This document shows positions 44,730 to 55,510 of a DNA stretch of 64,000 bases, piece by piece (position 1 is the first letter of the stretch; every line of letters begins with the position of its first letter). The stretch comes from Galerina marginata. Taxonomy: Eukaryota > Basidiomycota > Agaricomycetes > Agaricales > Galerinaceae. Under the pieces are notes generated by a model. The model did no database searches. It was not told the DNA's origin and worked only from the letters and a program-made list of their open reading frames with translations. The position numbers and the translations under genes are program-made. The DNA is taken from the NCBI GenBank assembly GCA_023014335.1, contig JAECYW010000025.1:739675-803674 (forward strand), in the 5' to 3' direction.

Positions 44730-47382
44730 ATGTTACTACCTTCCGTGTTCACTACAAACGCGTTCGCCTGCGTTGTTTCTGTATTCCTCTACTGGAACTA
44801 TCGTTTCTTTTATCGTGCCGGCGAAAGCTTGGTTTGCGGCTTAAAGAGAAGAAATCTGTATCCATCCTCCTCCTCGGTCAACAAAACGGACAAGGTCAAA
44901 ACCGCAATGTTATCGAGTTTATATAATTAATCATGTCTGTGATTTATTTGAACAGCTACAGGCGATTCCCAGCCACGGCGACATCGCTCCCAGGGGAACC
45001 TCAATCAGCGACCATGACGACTACCCTACTTTCAGTGATCGCGAAATGAGTTTAACGAAAATAGTCATGGACAACACGCATCCCCCGTATGTCTGCTGTC
45101 GCATATTCACGTAGGCTTCAAACAAATACGGAAAATCAGACCACAAGCTCTACTGAAGTTGGTTCCTCATCCCACTCCGAAGTCAAAACCTGGAAAGCGA
45201 AAGCGCCTAAAGAGGTTACTCAGAGTCGTCTTGGAGAAGTCACTTTTTGAAGAAGAACTAAAGGCAATCGCAGAACTTATCGGGGTAGCGTCAACGGTCG
45301 AAGACGTTTCAGTATCTGTGCTAGCGTTAGGTCGTTTGAAGTTCCCCACTAAAATGGTCGTTCAGTTGATTAGCGATATATTGGGGCTGCAGCCGAATCG
45401 ACACCTCGCGGCTAGATCTGTATCCCATCCTAAACCATGGCCAACTTCGACGAATAGGTACCCAGCCAATATCCATTCATGATGTTTTCTGCGCTGATCA
45501 GCTTTCAAATTCTTCAAGGTCGACCCAGAGAATGACACAAGTCCGACGATCCGAATCACATTCAGCGTCGGGATCTGGCACTGAGGCTACAGAGGGTAAA
45601 TACACACACCCCAGGTATGTCTTATTGACTATCACAGTTCCTCTTTATTGGCTCATTACGCGCTAGTTCGCAGGACCCAAGTCTTTCTCCAGCCACGCAG
45701 CTGCAAAAAATGTCAGGCATACCTAGAGGCAAGCTCATTGAATCAATTTCAACTTTATCAATCAAACACCATGACCGCTTACACCATTGCTTCGGCAGGA
45801 TCGATCGGCTTGCAATACGACAAAATTTCAAGGCCTGATATTAGGTATGCCTGCCTGAATCTTTAGATTTAAGTAGTTGTTGAACCTTTTGTTCTGCTCC
45901 CAGCACAGTAGAAGCGAGGGAAAGCGGCCATGATAATATTGACAAAACAGGCATGCAACATCCATTAGTGTCAACATCTCCTCTTGGGGACGAGAACAAG
46001 CAAACGACAAATTCCAGTCGAAACAAAGATAGGGCTAGCCAGGAGATAGGCGAAAGCTTCGAATTGACGCAGGCATCGTCGTCGCAAAAACCACTGGGCC
46101 ATGCAAGTGGCACAGAGGGCGACACAGTGTATTTCCCTTCAACTCTGCTGCGCATTCCAGAAATTGTGCTTATTTTATTCATAGCCTACTACCGGGTCCA
46201 CAATTCGTTGGCTCCGGCTTGGAGCTGGACAATACAATCTCAAGTCAAGGACAAGACGATCGTGAGGACCACCACCACTACGAGCAAAAGTATGTAGACT
46301 CTTTCTCTGACAGTTAAATTGAATAAAGTCGTTGAATAATGTCGAGCTGACAATTGGACCCATCTCGAGTAGAGGCGAATACGAGGTGATGGAAAATGAG
46401 GTGACGGAAAATGAAAGCTTTGGTCATGCCTTGTCCTATGTTAGTACAGTGACGAAGTATGGACTCCCTACTGCCCGTTTTTTCATCGTTAACGTACGTT
46501 AAACAGTCAGGGCCAGGTCATTGACTCAGGACCTGATACGACCGCGGTAAGGAGCGACAAATCTAGGCGGTCAATGTCAACGGAACAGGAAAGTACTGGT
46601 GGCTCTGCAAGCTATATACGCCAGTTGGGAGCCCCTAAAGCCAATAATGAGTCGAGGTACCCGTGAGTCCCTCCTTCAAGACTATTTTTATACATATATA
46701 CCTAATCTATAAAAGTCGCGACGTCGACGTCGGTCAAAATTCTCGCCGGGTCTCCGAGGAAAACGACAAATCGAAAGATCCTTCAAATTTGAATCAAAAA
46801 TTCGACACGAACGCTCTCCAGTCAAAGCTGACTCCTGTCCTACGCGACCGTGGTGCTGACTCACACAGCCCCAAAAATGGACCTGCGCATGCACTCAACG
46901 ACAGACTGTCGCCAATGAGTACGTCGGTAATTATATTAATGTTCAGGCTCAAAGCTCAACTCTTATATATAGGCTATCATTGGGATCAGCGACCGCTTCC
47001 AGGCAAAAAAGACCATATGATGAAGTGGACGACCTCGTCTGCAAATTTTAAGATTGAACTCCCTGAAATCCCCGGAGAAATTGGACACATTCACATTCAC
47101 CACGACACTTCGACTGATTACGTACAAATCTGGATGATGGAGAACGACAGCTGGTCGGACATCAGTCAGAAGTATCCGTACGGATCGACGGATGAGTCGC
47201 TCGCTGTTCGCCACCCCATTTTCACGGACCTTCTCCTCTCCAAACGTGGAAAATTCAATGCGCCTACATTTATCAAGAACTTGATCGCCAAAGACAGGAA
47301 ACCACGAAACCCTCCCGAACCAGCTGAGCTGCGACGATCACAGCGAAGCAACATGAAGGTGCCTCGAACGGCCTCATCTTGA
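44730..47382 (+). CDS. Family B protein, copy 2 (diverged; 5' exons unresolved)
   Basis: The last exon (46973-47382) is clear: MKWTTSSANFKIELPEIPGE, GHIHIHHDTSTDYVQIWMME, then LAVRHPIFTDLLLS and a basic tail. It is colinear with the domain of the other two copies, but the first HFH is HIH and the final PN is PT. Upstream, several open stretches with good splice borders look like Ser/Thr/Gln/Glu-rich exons: 44958-45090, 45111-45240, 45521-45615, 45904-46103 and 46720-46930. One frame (45159-45480) is instead basic/helical (KRKRLKRLLRVVLEKS). The exact chain, and whether the gene is intact, could not be settled by hand. The start at 44730 is provisional. Confidence 0.5.
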
Positions 47383-48040
47383 CCATCTGTATCAGTGTAC
47401 CTGCAGGCAGGAAATTCCCGATCTAGCATTAGGACCTCGCGGGCTTGATCATGACACCCTAGAACTACACCTGCTCTTGCAAACGTTTACCTGTTCTCCT
47501 TTGTACGTTATACACGAATTATCGTCGAATGACGTGGTAATCTGCTGTAGCATACCTGTACGTCGCAGTCAACCAAGCGCAGTGGGGGTGATCGAACAGC
47601 CTCATATAATCATAACCGTCTAGATTTCCGAGTCTTATACCAGTCCAAATCCAGTATTGGGACTTCACCCACCCAATATATAGCTATAGCTACCTGACGG
47701 CCTGATTCCACCTCCCCGTGAAGGCTGTGAAGGATTATTTGTTTCCGCATATACTAATCTTAATAATCGTCGACTGCGGGGTCAATCTATTGAGCATTCC
47801 GGTCGGCACGATCAACTATGTCCGTACACATCTAGAAGACCACAGTCGGAGAAAGATGTATGGAATTTTGATTATCGTCTTCCGGCTTTGCTTCTGATAG
47901 TCCGCCTCTGTGTTTTCATTTCTGGATCTTAGATGGAGTATGGAATATAGAATAAATAGATTTTCCGTGATTACACAGGTTATATAAGTCATTAAAATCC
48001 CAGCAAGACTTACACGGGACATCATTATTAAAGAGTTTGG
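47383..48040. other. Intergenic leading into SINE-like repeat
   Basis: No supported gene. Weak similarity to the 54.55 kb region begins near 47985, just ahead of the clear repeat. Confidence 0.4.
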
Positions 48041-48480
48041 GGCTTCCTTCTTCACAATGCCGTACGGCACCCTAAGTTTGTGAACACCCAAAAAGATTAC
48101 CGACATCTGACGACATGTACACTTACTGTAATTTGGTTTTGACGAAGAGTCGAAGGCGAGAGCCCAACGAGGAAAAGGGCGAGTGCTTAGCGCAGAAACG
48201 TTTCACGACAGGAGCTTGATAACCCGAAATACTCAATAAGTAGGGCAATTTCCCTTTTTGGTTACGGCGCCTGACACAAGGCATTAAAATGCATCAAAAG
48301 GCAATTACCGCATTAAAAGACGGAGTACGATGTGCACATGATCAGAAGTCCGCTGTGCATATACAAGCTTAAGGCAAATAAATTATTTTGAACATTTACG
48401 AGCGACGAAACTATTCTATCCTAGGCCTAATTCAAGACGCATTTAATTATTCTGGTGCCCTGTGGCCTTTTTGCTGATGA
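48041..48480 (-). mobile_element. SINE-like repeat, copy 1
   Basis: Similar over its length and in the same orientation to 54650-55075. Shared landmarks: CAATTTCCCTTTTTGGTTAC, GCGCC-GACACAA-GCAT, and TTTTTGCTGATGA at the far end. The tRNA-like head on the minus strand (about 48220-48135) is more degenerate than in copy 2. No coding sequence. Confidence 0.65.
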
Positions 48481-49601
48481 TTTATATCACCAGTAAGCAA
48501 TGCGCTGGATCGAATCACTCTAGCGCTAGATCACATTTGTGTGCCGAAATGGGTCGCTGCAGCCAAACAAGCCTATCCCAGGGTTTTCCAGCAGCATAAC
48601 CAATCTGAGAGCTCGGCGATATGGGGTATGCTATGATTGAGGTGTTAGCATTCGTAGATTTTGTGAACTCAAAGGCTAAGGCGAGAATGGTGTCCAGAGT
48701 GATGAGAAACAAGCCATAGTACGAGTCCGACTTGGAGATTCTTGTCCAGGTTGGGGCTAAGCCAGAAAAGCCGTCACCACCTCGCGTTAGGAGTTTCTTC
48801 TGAATCATTGCAAACCACGAGTTGTATTTCCCGGGCTGCATCGAACCCGATAGTGCTCTCACGGCGGTCCAGAGGGAAGCGGACGATAATAAAAGAAGTA
48901 AGGAGCGAAATACGACTTGCTAAACGGATTTCGAATAGAATTTTGTGAGAGGGAGTATGAGTTGAATAGCAAGGCGCACAAAGTTCGGGATCAAGTACAA
49001 AATGGCACGCATTAGCATAATTAGACAGAATTAAACGTGATATAGCGTACAGGAAAGAGAAGAGAAGGAAATGGGGTGAGTAGGTAAATAAGCCGCGCAT
49101 AGGCCCAGTACGTATATATTAGTAGATAAGGTGTCGCTAAATCATAAAGTTATTACTGTATTCCAGCGCGGTATTAGACAAGCGCTGACACGTAACTGGG
49201 CCTTTGGGTGCTAGCCGGTAGCCTTCAGCGCTGAATGTAATTTTTGATTCACCCACATGAGCACAGCACAGACATGAATATGCGCGAATTCCAACAATCC
49301 TCGTCCGTGTCTTCTGTAATATTAATACCCTGCTCGCAATTGGGCATTTGAACGTAGATCGTATACATACTAATATTAAATATTGACGGTGCTAGCGCTT
49401 TGAGTGTTCCGTGTCAAATTTAATCCAGAATATATAACCGTATTTCTATTTAGTGTTTCTAAAGGTTCAAACAGAGTGCCAGTGACCGAGTCAATTCGAC
49501 TATATATTTACAAGATACAGAGATGCAACGCGCTTCGTCTTTACAATTCACCGTGATCATGATATACCCATTGGAACGTGTCAACGGTCCGGCGAGGACA
49601 A
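48481..49601. other. Intergenic, nothing recognised
   Basis: A 115-codon minus frame (48862-48515) is without motif. A TGATCATGAT site lies at 49554. No supported gene. Confidence 0.4.
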
Positions 49602-51629
49602 TTACGCATTCTCGACGGATGATTGGCGTTCTGCTTGAGCCTGAGGTAGGTAAGCATCGTCGGTCCAGTCATCAATGTCTATGGGATTGAAACTCCCAGA
49701 TCGGAGCTGGCGACCAGCGTTCGCACTAATGAATCTAGGTAGGATGATTTATTCAGCCTGCGCCGACAAAATACTAGGAGAACAACGTACTCGATTCGTC
49801 CGAAAATATACTTACTCGTGACCATCTCTGCGCTTACGTCATAGAAGGAGGATGGGCAAGGACAATGCTTCACGAATTCGAAGGGTCAGATGGCGGATAA
49901 TGAAGAGGGCAAATAAATTATTACTTGACAGAAAGTCCCATAAAGAAGGACGTCTAAATCCTCACTGGCTACGACTGCGTGACGGTGAAGGGAACGACCG
50001 TCTCTAGCCAGTCGTTCTGGCTCTAAAGAGAGCAAAAATAAGACAAATGTATATGACGCAGGTCTACCGCGGAGACGTACCATTCATTTTTGCATCCTGA
50101 TGACGCAAGCGCAAGTCATTAGATCATCATTATCAGAACCAAAAAAAGAAGATCCTTATTGTACGTACAACCTTCTTTATTAAGTTTCCAATCGTTTTCG
50201 CGTCCCAACCTTTGCCATAAGGGACCCCCGTCCAAACAAGGTCGTAATCACTTGCATCGAGTTGATGCTGTTCCAGTGGCTGGCGCCTTAGAAGTATGGA
50301 TCGATCGTCCTTGGGCTGGCCAAAACGGAAGTGGTTTGGTGGGGAGAATTTGTAGTACTCAGGATCCTCGGTCATTTTCTCTAAAACTAGGAGTCGTGCC
50401 AAGCCGTTGGGAAAAGACCTGAGGTCTCGGTTGTAAACCTGTTCAAAAATTGGGTAAAAATTTCTCTTCATTATCATAATCTGGAATGACGCACCGCGAC
50501 TAGGTCTATGCGGGTCCGTTGCAGAGACGGTAACAAAACCTCAAAGCCTCTACGGGCATATTTGGCAAGCCGAGACTCGTACGACGGTGAACGTCGTGTG
50601 ATATCTATAGTGTTCCCCCTACGGATGAACGCTGCAATACCCCGAGGGTTCGTCCACACCGTTTCCCCTGAGTACACAGGCATCAGATGAAGATAAAGGT
50701 CATTCGTGAGAATTGTGAGGAAGACTATTACCATCGAATGCATAACACCCTGCGTCAACATCGAATCCAGCAAGGACTTCTGCTGGGGAGCGATATGATC
50801 GGAGAATTATCTGGAGGGGTCGATATGGAAATAGTGCTTCAGAGGGGAAAAGATTCAGGACAGAAAACCAAAATAGAAAGGGATACTTACTATGAATGGA
50901 GATAGTATTCGCTTTGCGCACGTAAACGATGTCAAAACGTACAGTCTGCCGAATCGATTTGGTTATCTGGTGGACTAACATCTCAGCCTGCCGTGCATAA
51001 ATTTAGAACATAATAAAATTGTCATAAATCGAAATTGCAACCTCGAACTCCATTGGGCTTCCAATGAGGAAAAGGTCGACATCAGAGGTGGGGTAATGCT
51101 TTTGATAATGGGTGTCAAGCTCGTGTGCCGACGTGAAAGGGTTTTTTCCCAATTCAGGGTCAATAAATGGTAGCATGCAGGCTTGCACTGCACCCCCAGC
51201 GGCAATGATCCCTGACCAATTGAGGTTATCCAGAATGCCGTATGTGAAAGCGTCCCAGTTCTTTTTGAACGTGGCGATGTCTGAAACGAGAGCCTTTCCG
51301 ACGTGTGGAGCGTCATTAACGAAAAGTCTGCTTTCGCGGGGGACAAATGTGGGGTTTACGAAGTCCTGATGGGTGCGGGTGCGTAGCAGGTTGAAAAAGG
51401 TTCGGTCAAACTCCCTGTAGGATTCCAAGGTAGAAAATATGTCGACCAGGCCGACATGCGGGTCTGCCAACAAGGGGTCGGTTGGAGAGGTTGCGAATAA
51501 CCGGCGGAGGGCCTCCTCTTCATTTAAACAGTTTCGTAGGAGGTCGGGCGGTAGCCTAAACTTTCCGTCCAGCACATTAAGTGCAGACAAAAAGGCATCG
51601 ATGGTGTTCCCAATGGTAGCTATAGGCAT
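49602..51629 (-). CDS. Family A protein, copy 2 (nucleotidyltransferase-like motifs)
   Basis: Nine exons (51629-51042, 50987-50891, 50836-50732, 50667-50495, 50438-50169, 50096-50081, 50022-49925, 49867-49812, 49734-49602) give 511 residues. All junctions are GT-AG and in phase; exons 2-8 match copy 1 in length exactly. Conserved blocks: AAGGAVQACMLPF, TSDVDLFLIG, VRKANTISIH, YRPLQIILRSYRSPAEVLAG, NPRGIAAFIRR, RRSPSYESRLAKYARRGFE and DYDLVWTGVPYG. Towards the C-terminus are ARDGRSLHRHAVVAS and SFNPIDIDDWTDDAY. GGAV replaces the GGSV of the other copies, so the Ser of the nucleotidyltransferase-like motif is not conserved. Intron 6 has a normal GT donor where copy 1 has GC. Function unknown. 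This is the best preserved model of the family. Confidence 0.87.
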
Positions 51630-52600
51630 CCTTAGCGGGTTGAATTAGAGGACGAGGACTGAACTAGAGGACGAGGACTTGAACGTCGAATATAAAGAAA
51701 AAGTTTATGTGTAGGGAGGGAAAGCGGGTCGAAGTTGATCCTGATGGGACACTTGCGATAGATCTGGAAGCTCATAATTCGAATAAATCCGCATACGGCA
51801 TTGAGGAATCTTGATTCCTGGGAACCGTCAATCACACTGCCCATTTGAAAGTTGCTTCTCATGATCGGTAAAATATAACAAGGCTCTTGCTACCGGCTTG
51901 TACATGTCAATCCAGAGTTTCGAACCCTATATTTGAGGATCCGGAGTAAATCTCAGTGGCGCCTGATTGCTTTTGAATATGTGAGGCGCACTAATTATTA
52001 CGGATGAGTTTCTCTAGGACTAGTGAGATCCAAATTACGAATGTATAACATGAGGTGCCGATCGCGAACAGGTGGGCCATACTTTTAAAATAATTGAAAT
52101 ATAGAATTCTCGAGTTTTCCATTCGAATACTGATTAATATGTGAATTATTTCATAATGCTTTGGGCCTGGCCATGGATTTCGCGCTATACATACTAAAAA
52201 CCTACTTTTTTATTCTGATGAACGTCTCACCCTAATGCGCCGATCGAAACGTCGACTTTATTGGGCTGCAATAGCAAATCCTACAGTCAATTAGACCAGG
52301 TTTTTGTCAGAGTCCAGAAATCTTTCTATTTATCATCAGCGGAGAAATTTAGTTAAGGATCCGGACTCGGAACCCAGCCGTTTGATATTTGTCCCCTTGA
52401 GAATTCGAAGTGGCCAGCTTGGTCTTGACGTGTCCAAGGAATCAATATCCATGCTGTCTACGTAGGCATTCACATTGTGAACTTCCAGCGCCGTTATTTT
52501 GACTTGAAGGGGCTTTTATCTCTTTGGGTGTTGCGATCGCATTTTGGCTGCCAGGACTGATGCAATTCACCGCAAATTACTACCGCCCAATATCATGATC
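51630..52600. other. Intergenic, nothing recognised
   Basis: AT-rich spacer with no supported gene; leads into the dispersed repeat at 52.6 kb. Confidence 0.4.
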
Positions 52601-52624
52601 AATGCCCACGGGTTCACACTTCTG

Positions 52625-52850
52625 AAGTCGATCCTGTACTTCAGATATGCTTACTTCTTCTCCGAATACGTTCTACTTGATACCTTTGAACTATGATCCT
52701 TTTGAGATAGCGGAGCTGATCGAATCGATCCTCGCACGCGTGTCTCTATCAGGCGGATTGGCTGTTCTCGACGTCTGGCTTTTTAAGAAGCTCATGGGTG
52801 TCAAACCGAGATCCAGACATAGACTCGGTGCTCCTAGATTTAGTAATCAA
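52625..52850 (+). repeat. Degenerate dispersed repeat, copy 2
   Basis: Counterpart of 25640-25870. The frame 52647-52886 crosses it but has no independent support. Confidence 0.55.
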
Positions 52851-52934
52851 GGGAAGCCAGATTCACTTAGCTCAAACACATTATAAACAAAAGAATCCGA
52901 GCCATGTTCACTAGGTTATCTCGGTGAAGACTTT

Positions 52935-53035
52935 CCGATGTGAAGAACATCTCGTCGAAACAGATCTAGATGAGCACCCAGGCTTGCTGTCTCGCGGACC
53001 TAATTACAGTTATTTCATCCCTTGCAAAAAAAATT
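52935..53035 (+). pseudogene. Family C terminal-exon relic
   Basis: CEEHLVETDLDEHPG in the frame from 52924 matches CGEHLVGCGDLDAAH in the tail of the 27.4 kb gene. Neither the WRGEL core nor exon A was found here. It lies between the two dispersed-repeat blocks, as the family C relic does at 26 kb. Confidence 0.5.
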
Positions 53036-53039
53036 CTAA

Positions 53040-53235
53040 TGCCATCTTCCACTTAGAATTTCTTCTCCATATAACCAAAACTAATCGCTTTCACAGATCT
53101 ACTATTCGAGCTCTGAACTCCCACGGTTTCGTAGAGATAATTTTAACCTGCGTGGCGCTTGATTTGGAAGGTGGCAGCTTTTAGATCCCTTTGACGTAGC
53201 GAAATTGATCATAGCAGTCTTCGCACGGTTGCCGT
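53040..53235 (+). repeat. Degenerate dispersed repeat flanking family C relic, copy 2
   Basis: Counterpart of 26555-26810. Confidence 0.5.
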
Positions 53236-54649
53236 GATCATGTCTTGATTGGCTTGCGCACAGATAATATATATATATACCCTTCTCTTCACGATCAACG
53301 ACATTCTCAGGTGTAAAATTTAAAGCACGAGGTAAAAAAGCGGAATACTCGAGGTAGAAATGGGTTAGCCACGGATATATATGACGCTGTACCTACATCC
53401 TAACGTTAACCGTCTAAGCGTGCAAATTAACGCGTGAAATATTCCTTCTCGCGATCGTCGACTGATCTTGTGGATCTTGGGGTGTTATTACAGTAAAGTC
53501 ATACAAATTTCAGGATGTACCGGTTGTGATTACTGGAATACGCTATAACCTTTCCAACAAAAAAACCCCTTGATCATGACTATTCTTGACGACTTTTGTT
53601 CCCGCAATCGATCAGGCGATCTTCTTATCAGAGACATTGGGGTGTGTTTTGTAACGAGCCGACCGCACCATGCCTACGCGTGCACACTTTAGACGCTCAC
53701 GCTTTGACATCTTGAATTTCCTGTTTTGTATCGTACACTTCCAAGCGACTGTGATCATGATCCCGAGAAACTTGAGGGACATGGACAAGCTGTGAAACAA
53801 TGTTCTAGAATGGAGATATTCGGAGTAGTTGTACCAGTACGTATCTCAAGTTGGTCAGATTGTTTGCACGGAATTCACAGAGGCAGCGAAACCGCTGCGG
53901 CAGTACTAGTAGTACTGGATGTGCATATGAGTGAATGTAGCTATATAGTTCAGAAAATGCTGCCTATGCATGCACTCATGATTGTGATCAGTTGTAAGAT
54001 CTAGATCTAAACGATGACCGAGCTAACGCCTTAATCATCAGCAGCACCGTTAATATTGCTGTTAGCTAGCTCAGCCAAGGTAGATGAATTAATTACGTAT
54101 CCACACTCTTCGCATGCGAGAGCGGTCGCTTCGATGGCATCGCCGTCGACCGAGAACCCCAGCGTTGATTTAGCTACTGCCATGCGCCGGCTCGACATGT
54201 ACACATGGGCGATTATACACACTGAAAACTGTTGAAATCCAATCATATCAGGAACAGTGCGCAAGGTGAAAGCCAGAAGTACAAGCCGGACATCTGTGAC
54301 GGTAAAGATGGCACACGAATGGGGTCTATATCTGTCCCATGTAGTGTAAATAATCACCCAACAATATCCCGAGTCCCGACACGGCATGCGGACACCGCTC
54401 AGTGCACTGCCCACACTCATATACTCAATATAACAGGCGGTAATGTGTCCATATATTAGCTTGCAGAAATCAATTAGCGCTTAGAATTTCATCACAAAGC
54501 GTGCGGCTTACATGGTGAAATACGAGCTGTAAAAGCACTTATAATGTCCACAAGTCATTAGGATGTTAGCAAGTTTCACAAGCGCCTTGATATGACCCAT
54601 ATTAGCGACACTATTATTAAAAACTCTGTAATTTTTCCGGCCATTATAA
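53236..54649. other. Intergenic, no supported gene
   Basis: TA microsatellite near 53266-53280; TGATCATGA palindrome at 53751. A 129-codon minus frame (54420-54031) has no motif or paralogue. Confidence 0.4.
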
Positions 54650-55075
54650 GGCTTTCCTTCGTCACAATCCATTATAAGCGGTGCTGGCTCGCTAAATGTG
54701 CGAATACCCAAAAGGATTATCGAGCTCCCGACATCTGTTGAATTTTGATTTTTTTTTTTTACCTTGACCGAGAGTCGAACACTGAAGCCAAACGAGGGAA
54801 ACTTTGAGTTCTGAACAGTTGTGCCACGGCGGCTTGATAAAGGGACCTAAATTTACTCAATAAGTAAGCCAATTTCCCTTTTTGGTTACAGGCGCCCGAC
54901 ACAAAGCATCACAATGCGCCAAAAGCCTTTTTACCGTATTATTAGGTGTATTACGAACATCTAGGAGGTGGCTAAAAGTCTTCTATCCTAACTCAAGGCT
55001 CGTATAATCAACATGGAATTATTCTTGTGCCGTGTGAACATAGCAAGGCGATCTAAGCGGCACGCTTTTTGCTGA
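54650..55075 (-). mobile_element. SINE-like repeat, copy 2 (perfect A and B boxes)
   Basis: Direct-orientation partner of 48041-48480. On the minus strand TGGCACAACTG and GTTCGACTC match Pol III A-box and B-box consensus, ~35 nt apart (about 54820 to 54770). The rest of the unit runs toward lower coordinates, with a T run on the plus strand at 54747-54760, i.e. an A run just 3' of the head. No open reading frame. A tRNA-derived SINE is the best reading. Confidence 0.65.
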
Positions 55076-55510
55076 TGAAGGATTCAGCTTTTCCGCCATC
55101 ATCTAGATGTACAATCCTTTTTGAACCGTACATGTACAGTCCCATGCTGCTGCCTCCTTTTTCTTCAGGAGGGAGCTGTAGCTGCAAAGCCATGTATATA
55201 TAAAACATGTAGGAGTAAGGCACCGTAGAAACTTCATTCAAAATTCAGTCTAAAAACAGTCTTTGTGAAAGTGGTGTGCTAATCTCTAAATCATATAATG
55301 AAGGAAAAACGGAGGCGGACGAGCAAGACTCCCACAGTCTACCCGAGGCCATTGAGGATGCTACATTGGATTTAGCATTGAATCCTAAATCGTTTCCGGT
55401 TCCCTTCGGCAGTTGCTGGTTCTTTCGCCGTAAGCTTCGGCGACCTCTGTAAGAATTCCCTATATACCAACGCGCCATTATTAAATAAACCGCATGTAAA
55501 TTTTGTATTG
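55076..55510. other. Intergenic, nothing recognised
   Basis: Small minus-strand frames only (55241-55053, 55514-55245); the second overlaps the 3' end of family A copy 3 and is unsupported. Confidence 0.4.

Noticed and set aside
46663..46930. Start codon at 46663 as the beginning of an independent gene
   Set aside because: Upstream stretches with matching composition and splice borders show it is an internal part of a longer family B gene; the frame also crosses a likely intron before 46973.
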